64,000 nt of DNA from Sphingomonas metalli (GCF_014641735.1 NZ_BMIH01000001.1:124001-188000); one strand, 5' to 3'; counted from the first letter of the stretch, positions 34,748-43,523 are shown. A program made the numbers and translations. The notes: generated by a model from the sequence alone, not told the origin.

Positions 34748-35471
34748 CCCTCGGCCATCCGTGCCCCCCGGTCAGCGGGTCTACGCGATCGGTGACATCC
34801 ATGGCTGCGCCGACGAGCTCGGCCGGCTGCTGCGCCTGATCCACGCCGACGACGCCGCGCGCGCGCCGGCCGACACGACGCTGGTCTTCCTGGGCGATCT
34901 GGTCGATCGGGGTCCGGCCTCGGCAACCGTGATCGACCAGCTGATGACCCTCGGAGCCGATGGCGGACGGCTGCACTTCATTGCCGGCAACCATGAGGAG
35001 ATTTTCCTCGGTGCGCTGGACGGTGACGTCAAGCTGCTGAAATTGTTCACCCGTGCGGGTGGCCGCGAGACGGTGCTGAGCTACGGCATGACGCCCGAGG
35101 ATTATAACGCGCTCGACTATCCCGAATTGCAGGCCGAGATGATTCGTCTGGTGCCTGCCGCGCACCGGCGCTTCCTCGAAGCGTTCGAGGACATGGTGAT
35201 CATCGGCGACTATGCCTTCGTTCATGCCGGCGTCCAGCCGGAGGTGCCGCTCGCGGAGCAGCGCCGCAGCGACCTTCGCTGGATCCGCGAACCCTTCCTG
35301 TCGCATGCCAGACCGCTCGAGAAGGTGATCGTGCACGGTCACACCATCGCCGAGACCGTCCAGCAGACTCCGGCCCGCATCGGCATCGACACCGGCGCCT
35401 ACCAATCGGGCCGCCTCACTGCGATCGGGCTGGAGGGCGAGGACCGCTGGTTTATCGATACGGCAGACTGA
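34710..35471 (+). CDS. PPP-type metallophosphatase
   Basis: 253 residues with every metal-site motif of serine/threonine-phosphatase-like enzymes: GDIHGC near 28, GDLVDRGP near 60, GNHEE near 92, FVHAG near 170 and VHGHT near 208. It could be a protein phosphatase, a diadenosine tetraphosphatase-like enzyme or a polysaccharide-linked phosphatase. It overlaps wecB by 38 bases when started at the ATG (MLRKLLKASRRHD); a downstream GTG just before PPGQRVYAIGD would remove the overlap and keep the whole fold. Confidence 0.85.
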   Translation: MLRKLLKASRRHDPRPSVPPGQRVYAIGDIHGCADELGRLLRLIHADDAARAPADTTLVFLGDLVDRGPASATVIDQLMTLGADGGRLHFIAGNHEEIFLGALDGDVKLLKLFTRAGGRETVLSYGMTPEDYNALDYPELQAEMIRLVPAAHRRFLEAFEDMVIIGDYAFVHAGVQPEVPLAEQRRSDLRWIREPFLSHARPLEKVIVHGHTIAETVQQTPARIGIDTGAYQSGRLTAIGLEGEDRWFIDTAD

Positions 35472-35512
35472 TCGCGTCCGGCGACGGCCGCTTCGCTTGC
35501 ATAAAACAGAGG

Positions 35513-35848
35513 CTATTCGTCGACGAGCTTCACCAGCCGGCGTTCGACAGGCGCGAGGATCGGGTTGAGCTCGTGCCCGCGCTTGAGCACCGCACCCGCC
35601 TCCCCGATCAACGCCCACATACCTTGGCGCTGACGTAGGGCCGGTCGCTTCTCGATACGGATTTCGGGACGCTCGGCGGTCCGGCGGAAGGCGGAGAAGA
35701 CGGCCGCATCACGGCCGAGCTCGATCGCATAGTCCCGCCAATGTCCGGCCGCGACCATGCGCCCGTAGAGATCCAGGATCCGGCCAAGCTCGACCCGGTC
35801 GAAGCCGACCTGCTGCTCGCCGCGTTTGGGAAACGGAAGGACGCCCAT
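35513..35848 (-). CDS. DUF2794 protein
   Basis: 111 residues matching the alphaproteobacterial DUF2794 family: VGFDRVELGRILDLYGRMVA, HWRDYAIELGRDAAVFSAFR, and VLKRGHELNPIL. Function unknown; cytoplasmic, probably compact. Its ATG shares one base with the stop of the serine acetyltransferase gene (TGATG), so it is translated after cysE. The 41-base gap to the convergent phosphatase gene shows nothing clear. Confidence 0.85.
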   Translation of the reverse strand: MGVLPFPKRGEQQVGFDRVELGRILDLYGRMVAAGHWRDYAIELGRDAAVFSAFRRTAERPEIRIEKRPALRQRQGMWALIGEAGAVLKRGHELNPILAPVERRLVKLVDE

Positions 35849-36558
35849 CAGGCCCGGTCGCGCTCCCCGGAATCATTGATCAGGCCGCCCTGCCCCTCTC
35901 GTTCGGCAAGCAACGCGTCCAGCCGGCGCCGGAGCTGCTCGACCTCGCAGCGGAGAAGTTCGGTCTTCTGCGTTACCGGATCGAAGGTCTCGGCGCACTT
36001 GGTTCCGTAGGGCAGAAATTCCGGCTTGGGCTGGGTGCCCCCCTCGACCACGACCGGGCGGGCGGGGATGCCGACCATCACCGCGCCATCGGGAACGTCG
36101 CGGGTGACCACGGCATTGGCACCGACCCGTGCGCCGCGCCCGACGGTGATCGGCCCCAGGACCTGTGCGCCGGAGCCGACGATCGCCCCATCGAGCAGCG
36201 TCGGATGCCGCTTGCCGCCAACGCCGTTGTCCGGGCTCGTCCCGCCGAGCGTCACGCATTGGTAGATGGTCACGTCGTCACCGATCTCCGCCGTCTCGCC
36301 TATGACGACGAACCCGTGGTCGATGAAGAAGTTGCGACCGATCCGGGCACCCGGATGGATGTCGATCGCGGTCCAGGCCCGGGTCCAGTGATTGACGATC
36401 CGCGCCAGCAGGAAAAACCGGGCGATGAAGAGCCGATGCGCGATGCGATGCCCGATCAACGCCCAGACGCCGGGATAGGTCAGCACCTCCCAGCGGCTGC
36501 GCGGAGCCGGGTCGCGGGCGCGGATGGAATCGAGATAGGCGACGAGGCGACCGGCCAT
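35848..36558 (-). CDS. cysE: Serine O-acetyltransferase
   Basis: 236 residues. A helical N-terminal part is followed by the left-handed beta-helix hexapeptide repeats of the acyltransferase: DIHPGARIGRNFFIDHG, DVTIYQCVTLGGTS, GGKRHPTLLDGAIVGSGAQV, GANAVVTRDVP. It makes O-acetylserine for cysteine synthesis. It is shorter at the front than E. coli CysE, like the EpsC/SRPBCC-free short form common in alphaproteobacteria. A perfect TGCCGCC/GGCGGCA hairpin (36611-36629) lies in the divergent region toward the TSUP gene. Confidence 0.92.
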   Translation of the reverse strand: MAGRLVAYLDSIRARDPAPRSRWEVLTYPGVWALIGHRIAHRLFIARFFLLARIVNHWTRAWTAIDIHPGARIGRNFFIDHGFVVIGETAEIGDDVTIYQCVTLGGTSPDNGVGGKRHPTLLDGAIVGSGAQVLGPITVGRGARVGANAVVTRDVPDGAVMVGIPARPVVVEGGTQPKPEFLPYGTKCAETFDPVTQKTELLRCEVEQLRRRLDALLAEREGQGGLINDSGERDRA

Positions 36559-36715
36559 GGATGCTCCCCCTGGCGCATTCTGGCGGCGCCGGATGCGAAC
36601 TCATCTAGGATGCCGCCCGCGAGGCGGCAATGGCCCGGCTTGTGCGGCGCGATAGCCTATCTTCCTTGTGGATATTCGCGCCGGCCGGCACGTTGGCCGC
36701 CACGAAAGGAACCTC

Positions 36716-37483
36716 ATGCCCGATCTTGCCAGTTTCGACGTCTCGCAGATCCTGCCCTTCATCTTGATCGGTTTCGCCGCGCAGGTCGTCGACGGTGCGC
36801 TGGGCATGGCGTTCGGCGTGATCTCGAACACGGCGCTCCTGTGGATCGGCGTGCCGCCCGCGGCGGCCTCCGCCGGCGTGCACACGGTCGAGGCCTTCAC
36901 GACGGCCGTGTCGGGCGTCAGCCATGTCGCCCATCGCAACGTCAACTGGCGGCTGTTCCTGCGCATCATGATACCCGGCGTGATCGGCGGCGTCCTGGGC
37001 GCCTATGTCCTGTCGAACATCGATGCGGCGATCGCCAAGCCCTTCATCCTGGCCTATCTGACCGGCATCGGCCTCTACCTCCTGTGGCGCAGCCTCCATT
37101 ATCCCCCGGTCGCGCGCGAGCCGAAGATCGTGGAGCCGCTGGGTCTCGCCGGCGGCTTTCTCGACGCGGCGGGCGGCGGCGGCTGGGGCCCGGTGGTGAC
37201 GTCCAATCTGCTGGTGCAGGGCGCCAGCCCGCGGACGACGATCGGCTCGGTCAATACCGCGGAGTTCTTTGTCACCGTCACCATCTCGGCGACCTTCCTC
37301 AGCCAGCTCGGCTGGGCGGCCTTCACGACGGCCACTGCCGGACTGCTGATCGGCGGGGTGCTGGCAGCGCCGTTCGGCGCGATGCTGGCCAAGCGGGTTC
37401 CGGCGCGCCGCCTGATGCTGATGGTGGGCATCGTCCTGATCGTCACCAGCCTGTTCGGACTGTGGCGCGCGCTGCACGGCTAG
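36716..37483 (+). CDS. TSUP-family sulfite/anion exporter
   Basis: An inner-membrane protein of 255 residues and about eight helices in the TauE/SafE repeat pattern: LIGFAAQVVDGALGMAFGVI, then AGVHTVEAFTTAVSGVSHVA, and the second-repeat GGFLDAAGGGGWGPVVTSNL. The family moves sulfite, sulfoacetate or other C2 acids out of the cell. Placement between cysE and oxyR hints at sulfur or oxidative stress (inference). I chose the ATG after GAAAGGA; an upstream GTG would add 16 residues. Confidence 0.88.
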   Translation: MPDLASFDVSQILPFILIGFAAQVVDGALGMAFGVISNTALLWIGVPPAAASAGVHTVEAFTTAVSGVSHVAHRNVNWRLFLRIMIPGVIGGVLGAYVLSNIDAAIAKPFILAYLTGIGLYLLWRSLHYPPVAREPKIVEPLGLAGGFLDAAGGGGWGPVVTSNLLVQGASPRTTIGSVNTAEFFVTVTISATFLSQLGWAAFTTATAGLLIGGVLAAPFGAMLAKRVPARRLMLMVGIVLIVTSLFGLWRALHG

Positions 37484-37498
37484 GCTAGCGATGCGGCC

Positions 37499-38398
37499 AT
37501 GGCCGCCACCTATCTGCCGACGCTTAAACAGCTTCAATATCTTGTCGCATTGCGCGACCATGGCCATTTCGGCCGGGCCGCGGAGGCGTGCTTCGTCACC
37601 CAGTCGACATTGTCCGCCGGCCTGCGCGATCTCGAGACGCTGATCGGGGTCGTCCTGGTCGAACGCACCCGTCGGGTGGTCCGCTTCACGCCGCTGGGCG
37701 AACGCTTCGTTGCCAAGGCGCGTCGCGTTCTGCGCGAGGCGGAGGAGCTGGGCGATCTCGCCCGCGCCGCCGGCCGGCCCCTGACGGGCGAAATGCGGAT
37801 GAGCGTCATTCCCACCATCGCGCCCTTCATGCTGCCCCGCATCCTGCCGCGGCTGCGGCGGGATTATCCCGAGCTCAAGCTGTTCCTGCGGGAGGAATCG
37901 AGCGCGGCGGCCTGCGAGGGGCTGCATGCCGGGCGGACCGACTGCGTCCTGCTCGCCCTGCCCTTCGCCTGCGGCGAGGTGGCGAGCATGCCGCTGTTCG
38001 ACGATCGCCTCTTCCTCGCCTTCCAGGACGAGGGCGAGGATATCCCAGCGACCGTCGATCCCGATACGATCGACGCCGACAGCCTGTTGCTGCTGGAAGA
38101 CGGTCACTGCCTGAAGGACCACGCCTTGGCGGCCTGCAACCGGCCGGACCTCCGCGCGGGCGCGACGATGCTCGGAACGTCGCTGCACACGATCGTCCAG
38201 ATGGTCGATAACGGCTTGGGTGTCACCGTGCTGCCGGAAATGGCGCTGAAGGCCGGCATCCTCGATCACACCAGCATCACGGCGCGGCCGCTGGGTGAAG
38301 CCAGTGCGGTGCGGCAGGTCGCCTTGGTCTGGCGGCGCGCCTCTCCGCGCGAGAGCGATTTCCGGCTCCTGGCCGGCGTACTGGCCGATATCGGCTAG
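37499..38398 (+). CDS. oxyR: Hydrogen peroxide-sensing LysR regulator OxyR
   Basis: 299 residues: winged helix-turn-helix (TLKQLQYLVALRDHGHFGRA, STLSAGLRDLE) and LysR effector domain. The OxyR redox pair is present: Cys204 in LLLLEDGHCLKDH and Cys213 in ALAACNRP, nine residues apart as in the E. coli protein. Peroxide would oxidise them and switch on antioxidant genes. It starts 15 bases after the TSUP gene and could be co-transcribed. No catalase or peroxiredoxin gene is adjacent. Confidence 0.93.
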   Translation: MAATYLPTLKQLQYLVALRDHGHFGRAAEACFVTQSTLSAGLRDLETLIGVVLVERTRRVVRFTPLGERFVAKARRVLREAEELGDLARAAGRPLTGEMRMSVIPTIAPFMLPRILPRLRRDYPELKLFLREESSAAACEGLHAGRTDCVLLALPFACGEVASMPLFDDRLFLAFQDEGEDIPATVDPDTIDADSLLLLEDGHCLKDHALAACNRPDLRAGATMLGTSLHTIVQMVDNGLGVTVLPEMALKAGILDHTSITARPLGEASAVRQVALVWRRASPRESDFRLLAGVLADIG

Positions 38399-38430
38399 GC
38401 CGATCGGACCGCCGTCTCGCGCAGACGCAG

Positions 38431-38455
38431 GGAACGATCCGCGCGCTCGGGCGTG
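38431..38455 (+). promoter_or_regulatory. Possible EcfG (general stress) promoter for the fasciclin gene
   Basis: GGAAC (38431-38435), a 16-base spacer and CGTG (38452-38455), one base off the GGAAC-N16/17-CGTT pattern of the alphaproteobacterial general-stress sigma factor. It would place the transcription start about 28 bases before the chosen ATG. Confidence 0.4.
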
Positions 38456-38489
38456 GAACAGACCCAAATCAATGACTCGGGAGTCTATG

Positions 38490-39122
38490 ATGCGTCTCAC
38501 TCTTGCCCTGACCACGGCGATCGCCGCCACGCTGGCCGTGCCATCGCTGGCGCAAACCGCCACCAACCACGCCGCCCACACCACCGCCGCGACCCCGGCG
38601 GCTCAGACGACCGCACCCGCGCAGACGACGACGCCCGCCGCCCCGGCGGCGACGCCGGCTCCGGCAGCCAGCACCACGATCGCCGCGGCCGTCGCGGCCT
38701 CCCCGGACCACAAGACCCTGCAGCGCCTGCTCGTCGCCGCAAAGCTCGACGCAACGCTTGCAGGTCCGGGTCCCTTCACCGTTTTCGCGCCGAACGATGC
38801 GGCGTTCGCGCTGCTCCCCGCAGGCACGCTCGACACGCTCCTCGCGCCGGCCAATGTCGCCAGCCTGACTACGATCCTGAAGAACCATGTCGTCGCCGGC
38901 GCCATGACCTCGGACCAGCTGCGGGCAGCCATCCAGGCGGGCGGCGGCAAGGCCACGCTCAACACCCTTTCGGGCCAGGCGATCACCGCCTCGCTGGAGA
39001 ATAATGCGATCCTGCTGACCGACGCCGTCGGCAACAAGAGCTATGTCGACAAGCCGGACCTTCGCCAGACCAACGGCGTGATCCATTCGACGAACGGCAT
39101 CAGCCTGCCCAAATTGGGCTGA
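38490..39122 (+). CDS. Fasciclin (FAS1) domain secreted protein
   Basis: 210 residues. A signal peptide (MRLTLALTTAIAATLAVPSLAQ) is followed by a low-complexity Ala/Thr/Pro linker of about 45 residues and one FAS1 domain with TVFAPNDAAFALLP near 98, LKNHVVAGAM near 132 and NGVIHSTNGI near 195. FAS1 proteins mediate adhesion or matrix contact outside the cell. The start follows GGGAG by 6 bases; another ATG one codon earlier and one six codons earlier are open. Confidence 0.88.
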   Translation: MRLTLALTTAIAATLAVPSLAQTATNHAAHTTAATPAAQTTAPAQTTTPAAPAATPAPAASTTIAAAVAASPDHKTLQRLLVAAKLDATLAGPGPFTVFAPNDAAFALLPAGTLDTLLAPANVASLTTILKNHVVAGAMTSDQLRAAIQAGGGKATLNTLSGQAITASLENNAILLTDAVGNKSYVDKPDLRQTNGVIHSTNGISLPKLG

Positions 39123-39125
39123 TCG

Positions 39126-39584
39126 TCAGGCGTCGCGCCAGCGCTCGGCCGCACGGTCGTCGCTGGCGCGCGCCTCGACCCACCGCGCCTCCCCCCCGGA
39201 GGTCTCGCGCTTCCAGAAGGGCGCATCGGTCTTCAGCCGATCGATCAGGAACGCACAGGCATCGAGCGCCGCGCCGCGATGGGCCGCGGCCGTCCCGACG
39301 AAGACAATCCGGTCGCCTGGAGCCATCATTCCGACCCTGTGCACGATCGTGGCACCGGACAGCGACCAACGGGCTTCCGCCTCGCCGGCAAGGGCGTGCA
39401 GCGCCGCCTCGGTCGCACCGGGATAATGTTCGAGTTCGAGTGTCTCGACCTTGCCTTCCGCCTTCGCGTCCGCCCGCACCAGGCCCGTGAAGGTCGCGAT
39501 CGCGCCGGCACTATGTCCGGCCTCGATCCTGTCCATCTCCACCGAGAGGTCGATGATCGCCGGACTGACGAGGATGCGGATCAT
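39126..39584 (-). CDS. moaE: Molybdopterin synthase catalytic subunit
   Basis: 152 residues. ATFTGLVRADAKAEGKV, LELEHYPGATEAAL, and the catalytic stretch HRGAALDACAFLIDRLKTDA-PFWKRE are MoaE hallmarks. With MoaD it inserts the dithiolene sulfurs of molybdopterin. The ATG overlaps the moaD stop by 4 bases. A short 3' extension (ARWVEARASDDRAAERW) is variable. Only three bases separate its stop from the convergent fasciclin gene. Confidence 0.95.
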   Translation of the reverse strand: MIRILVSPAIIDLSVEMDRIEAGHSAGAIATFTGLVRADAKAEGKVETLELEHYPGATEAALHALAGEAEARWSLSGATIVHRVGMMAPGDRIVFVGTAAAHRGAALDACAFLIDRLKTDAPFWKRETSGGEARWVEARASDDRAAERWRDA

Positions 39585-39832
39585 CCGCCCGTCACCGGGG
39601 GAAAGATCGCGACCTCGGATGCGTCACCCAGCGGCGTGTCGAGCGGAACGAACGCCTGGTCGAGCGCGGCGCGCAGCCGATCCGGTGCCGCCAGGGCCAG
39701 GCCATGCCCGTCCGAGCGACCGGCAAGCCAGCCGATCAGATCCGCCACCGTTTCCACGCCGGCAGGGGGATCGACGACTTCCTCAGAGGTTCCGATCCGC
39801 TCGCGGACCCAGGCGAAATACAGGACTCGCAT
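39581..39832 (-). CDS. moaD: Molybdopterin synthase sulfur-carrier subunit
   Basis: 83 residues with the ubiquitin-like fold: MRVLYFAWVRERIGTSEEVV at the start and the essential C-terminal Gly-Gly in FPPVTGG. The C terminus is adenylated by MoeB (a candidate is encoded at 30.8 kb) and then carries the thiocarboxylate used by MoaE. It lies between pgsA (8-base gap) and moaE (4-base overlap), a common alphaproteobacterial order. Confidence 0.95.
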   Translation of the reverse strand: MRVLYFAWVRERIGTSEEVVDPPAGVETVADLIGWLAGRSDGHGLALAAPDRLRAALDQAFVPLDTPLGDASEVAIFPPVTGG

Positions 39833-39840
39833 CGCTCCGC

Positions 39841-40392
39841 TCAATCCATGTGCCGCAGGCCGACGCGAAGATAGTCCCAGCCGGTGACGAGGGTCAGCAC
39901 CGCCGCGCCCCACAGACTGGCCAGACCCACCGTCGCGATCCAGGGCGCGTGCGGCAAGGCGCCGGCCAGGATCAGCGCACCCAGCGACACGAGCTGGAGC
40001 GTCGTCTTCCACTTGGCGAGTTTCGAGACGGGGACCGAAACGTGCAACGGCGCCAGGAACTCGCGCAGGCCGGACACGGCGATCTCCCGCAACAGGATCA
40101 CCAGCGCCGCGATGATGCTGAAGCCGGCGATGTCGCGCGTGCCGACCAGCATCAGGATCACCGCCGCCACCATGATCTTGTCCGCGATCGGATCGAGGAA
40201 CACGCCCAGCCGCGACACCGCACCGTTGGCGCGCGCCAGATAGCCGTCGAAATAGTCGGTGATGCCCATCAGGCAGTAGAGGGCGAAGGCGATCGCGTAG
40301 CCTGCCGCCCATTGCGGCCACCACAAAAGTCCCACGAGCAACGGCACCGCACAGATGCGCGACAGGGTGAGAAGGTTGGGCAGGGTCAGCAT
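39841..40392 (-). CDS. pgsA: CDP-diacylglycerol-glycerol-3-phosphate 3-phosphatidyltransferase
   Basis: An inner-membrane enzyme of phosphatidylglycerol synthesis, 183 residues, about five helices. The CDP-alcohol phosphotransferase signature DG-x2-AR-x8-G-x3-D-x3-D is complete (DYFDGYLARANGAV ... FLDPIADK, residues 46-73). It heads pgsA-moaD-moaE. The 143-base divergent region toward the LplT-like gene shows no clear promoter to my eye. Confidence 0.95.
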   Translation of the reverse strand: MLTLPNLLTLSRICAVPLLVGLLWWPQWAAGYAIAFALYCLMGITDYFDGYLARANGAVSRLGVFLDPIADKIMVAAVILMLVGTRDIAGFSIIAALVILLREIAVSGLREFLAPLHVSVPVSKLAKWKTTLQLVSLGALILAGALPHAPWIATVGLASLWGAAVLTLVTGWDYLRVGLRHMD

Positions 40393-40535
40393 GCCGGCAC
40401 TTCCCTATCCCGCCGCGCGGCGTCCGCAAAGCCCGCTTCGGCGGCGGCGCTTCCGGGACGGATCGTGCAAAGCCTTGGCGTGACGGCCATTGCTCGTCTA
40501 CAAGCGACACCGGTTCAACGCATCAAGGCGCACTC

Positions 40536-41867
40536 ATGATCAATGCGTTGGGGTTGCTGAAGCGGCGACGCTTCCTGCCCCTGTTCGTCACCCAGTTCCT
40601 CGGTGCGTTCAACGACAATCTGTTCAAGACGTCGATGGTCCTCTTCGCGACCTACGCCATCTTCAACGATGCCGGGCACGAGGCCAATTTCAACGCGTTG
40701 GCGACAGGCCTTTCGATCCTACCCTTCTTCCTTCTGTCCGCGCTCGCCGGCCAGCTGGCCGACAGCTACGACAAGGCCCGCATCATCCGCATCGTCAAGG
40801 CCGCGGAGATCGCGATCATGGCCGTGGGAGCCAGCGGCCTGCTCCTGGCGCAGAACGGCTACCGGACCGCCGGCCTCGCCCTGATGCTCGGCGCGGTCTT
40901 GCTGCTCGGCATCCATTCGACCTTTTTCGGACCGATCAAATACGCGATCCTGCCGCAGCATCTCGCGCCATGCGACATTCTCGGCGGGACCGGGCTGGTC
41001 GAGGCCGGCACCTATCTTGCGATCCTCGCCGGCACCGTGCTGGCCGGCTGGATCCGCATCGAGACCGCGGCGGCGACCGTGCTGGGCATCGCCGCGATCG
41101 GCTTCGCGGTCGGCCGCCAGGTACCGCCGGCGCCGGCCGAGGGGCCACCGCTCAAACTCAACTACAATCCCTTCACCGCTTCGTGGCGGCTCATCTCGGC
41201 CACCATGCACATCCCGCGGCTGTTCCTGGCGATCTGTGCGATCAGCTTCTTCTGGACGATCGGATCGGTCCTCATCATCGTCTTTCCGCCGCTCGTCAAA
41301 AACGTGCTGACCGCCGACGAACGGGTGGCGAGCGGCGTCATCGCCGTCTTCTCGGTCGGCGTCGCGATCGGATCGGTCGTCATCAACACGATGCTGAAGG
41401 GACGGATCTCCGCGCGCTACGCGCCGGCCTCGGTGATCGCGATGGGCGCCTTCGTCATCGTCTTCTCGCTCCTCGCCCGCAACTGGATACCGGCGCCGCC
41501 GGGCACGCTGTTGGGCTGGGGCGCCTTTCTCGCCCATCCGGGCTCGATCGCGGTTCTGGGCACGCTGCTCGCCATCGCGATCACCGGCGGCATGTTCGTC
41601 GTGCCGCTCTATGCCTTTCTGACCACCACGGTGACGAAGGATCAGACCGCGCGCACGGTGGCCGCCAACAATGTCGTCAACGCCGGTGCCATGACGCTCG
41701 GCGCGATCGCGGTGCTGCTGATCGGCGGACTGGGCGTCAGTTCAGAGGATATGCTCTTCCTTGTGGCGGGCATGTGCCTGATCTCGGCGGCGATCGCCCG
41801 GAAGCTCCACAAGGTTTGTGACCGGGAAGATGCCTGCCTGCCCTGCGCGGACGGCGAGGCCCGCTAA
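40536..41867 (+). CDS. MFS transporter, lysophospholipid-flippase (LplT)-like
   Basis: 443 residues, twelve predicted helices. The start FVTQFLGAFNDNLFKTSMVL is the LplT/Aas-MFS hallmark, and STFFGPIKYAILPQHL the second one. LplT flips lysophosphatidylethanolamine for re-acylation by Aas. In many alphaproteobacteria this MFS is fused to PlsC and acyl-ACP synthetase domains; here it is alone and ends in a Cys-containing tail (CDREDACLPCADGEAR). No acyltransferase gene is adjacent. Confidence 0.85.
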   Translation: MINALGLLKRRRFLPLFVTQFLGAFNDNLFKTSMVLFATYAIFNDAGHEANFNALATGLSILPFFLLSALAGQLADSYDKARIIRIVKAAEIAIMAVGASGLLLAQNGYRTAGLALMLGAVLLLGIHSTFFGPIKYAILPQHLAPCDILGGTGLVEAGTYLAILAGTVLAGWIRIETAAATVLGIAAIGFAVGRQVPPAPAEGPPLKLNYNPFTASWRLISATMHIPRLFLAICAISFFWTIGSVLIIVFPPLVKNVLTADERVASGVIAVFSVGVAIGSVVINTMLKGRISARYAPASVIAMGAFVIVFSLLARNWIPAPPGTLLGWGAFLAHPGSIAVLGTLLAIAITGGMFVVPLYAFLTTTVTKDQTARTVAANNVVNAGAMTLGAIAVLLIGGLGVSSEDMLFLVAGMCLISAAIARKLHKVCDREDACLPCADGEAR

Positions 41868-41881
41868 GCCCGACGGCCGAT

Positions 41882-42064
41882 CTAGAAGATGAAGCTGTAG
41901 AAGCAGATGAAGAAGGCCGCGAAGCTCAGCATGAACAGCTTGACGTCCTGATCGTCGCTGGGAGTCGCCACGGGCAGGCGCACCGGCGGCAAGGCCCGGC
42001 GGAACGGATGGCGAGCCCCTTCATTGGTCAGGACGAGGCGTCGGGAGAGGCTGCGCTGGGTCAT
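41882..42064 (-). CDS. 60-residue single-pass membrane protein, unknown
   Basis: Starts MTQRSLSRRLVLTNEG, is basic and Pro-rich in the middle, and ends in a C-terminal membrane helix KLFMLSFAAFFICFYSFIF at the very tail, so it would be a tail-anchored protein facing the cytoplasm. I chose the ATG at 42064, preceded by GAGG; an in-frame start 12 codons upstream is possible. A CtrA-like half-perfect box (TTAA-N7-TTCA, 42072-42086) sits at the ribosome binding site. No family recognised. Confidence 0.55.
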   Translation of the reverse strand: MTQRSLSRRLVLTNEGARHPFRRALPPVRLPVATPSDDQDVKLFMLSFAAFFICFYSFIF

Positions 42065-42219
42065 GGCCTCGTTAACGCGCAATTCACCATTCGGCACCAT
42101 GATCGAAGATGGTAAAATTCGCGCTGTGCCGCGATGGAACGTCCCGCCCTGGACAGTCCTTTTTCCTTGTCATTCCGCAACAGCTTGAGCCGGCTGGATT
42201 CGCCCGCCATGATCCGCGG

Positions 42220-43485
42220 ATGATCCTGTCACTGATCGCCGCCTCGGCAGCCGCATCGCTTCCCTCCCCCTCCACGACCCGGATGCGGTCCGACGTCGCC
42301 ACTTTGGTCGGCTTCGGGACCCGGCACACCGCCTCCACCACATCCGATCCGCGGCGCGGCATCGGGGCGGCCCGGAACTGGGCAGCCGCGCAGTTCGAGC
42401 AGATCGGCCGACGCTGTGGCGGTTGCATCAAGGTGGAGCGGATCGAGCGTCGCTTCACCGGCCCGCGGGCGCCGGGCGGCGTGGTGGTCGAGGATGTCCT
42501 GGGCATCCAGCCGGGCCGTGATCCCAATCGGGTGGTGATCGTCGGCGCGCATATCGACAGCCGCGTCACCGATGTCATGGACGCGACCAGCGATGCGCCC
42601 GGCGCGAACGACGACGCCTCCGGCGTGGCGCTGGTTCTCGAAGCGGCGCGCAATCTTGCCGGGCGCCAGTTCGACGCGACGATCGTCTACGCGATCTTCT
42701 CCGGCGAAGAGCAGGGCCTGTGGGGCGCGACCCTGCTGGCGGAGACGGCCAAGGCTCGCGGCTGGCAGGTGTCGGCGATGCTAAACAACGACATCGTCGG
42801 CAATACGGTCGGCCAGGGGGGCGTTCGGGAAAGCCGGTGGGTGCGGGTATTTTCCGAAGGCATCCGTGCCTCTGAAGACAATCCCGCGCAGCTCGTCCGG
42901 CGCGGCAATGGCGGCGAGGACGACGGGCCGAGCCGCGCGCTGGCGAAGGCGATCGACGGCATCGCCGCCAAGGGGCGATTCGGGCTGGACGTCTTCATCG
43001 ACCGGCGGCCGGACCGCTTCGGACGCGGCGGCGACCACGAGCCGTTCCTGAAGCTCGGATATCCTGCCGTCCGCTTTTCGGTCGCCAACGAGAACTGGGA
43101 CGCGCAGCATCAGGACCTGCGCACCGACAGGGGCGTCGTCTATGGGGACACGATCGACCGGATGGACTTCGGCTATCTGGCGAAGGTGACGGCGATCAAC
43201 ATGGCGACGCTGGCCCGCCTCGCGGCCGCGCCTGCGGCACCGAACAGCGTCACGATCAAGGGCGCCCTGTCGCGCGACACCGATGTCAGCTGGCCGGCGG
43301 TGCCGGGCGCGAGCCGCTACCGGGTCTCGTGGCGGCGGACCGATGCCGCCGACTGGACGGCCTGTCGCGAGGTGACCGGAACGTCCACCATCCTGAGCCA
43401 GACGCCGGTGGACGATCATTTCGTCGGGGTATCGGCGATCGGCCGGGACGGCGCGGAAAGCCTGGTGACGTTCGGCGGGCGCTGA
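42220..43485 (+). CDS. Secreted M28-family zinc aminopeptidase
   Basis: 421 residues. A short signal peptide (MILSLIAASAAASLP) precedes the M28 dizinc core: GAHIDSR near 143, GANDDASGVA near 158, the catalytic Glu in FSGEEQGLWG near 190, MLNNDIVGN near 215 and a C-side His in NENWDAQHQD. A fibronectin-III-like domain follows from about 340 (DVSWPAVPGASRYRVSWRR). It would trim peptides in the periplasm or outside. Long gaps upstream (155 bases) show no firm promoter. Confidence 0.88.
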   Translation: MILSLIAASAAASLPSPSTTRMRSDVATLVGFGTRHTASTTSDPRRGIGAARNWAAAQFEQIGRRCGGCIKVERIERRFTGPRAPGGVVVEDVLGIQPGRDPNRVVIVGAHIDSRVTDVMDATSDAPGANDDASGVALVLEAARNLAGRQFDATIVYAIFSGEEQGLWGATLLAETAKARGWQVSAMLNNDIVGNTVGQGGVRESRWVRVFSEGIRASEDNPAQLVRRGNGGEDDGPSRALAKAIDGIAAKGRFGLDVFIDRRPDRFGRGGDHEPFLKLGYPAVRFSVANENWDAQHQDLRTDRGVVYGDTIDRMDFGYLAKVTAINMATLARLAAAPAAPNSVTIKGALSRDTDVSWPAVPGASRYRVSWRRTDAADWTACREVTGTSTILSQTPVDDHFVGVSAIGRDGAESLVTFGGR

Positions 43486-43523
43486 GGGCCCGCCGCCACG
43501 TCGATCGTTCGGGACTCTTGGGG

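Noticed and set aside
36605..38584. A 659-codon open frame antisense to the TSUP and oxyR genes
   Set aside because: It crosses two real genes and an intergenic gap, with no motif; a chance long frame at high GC.
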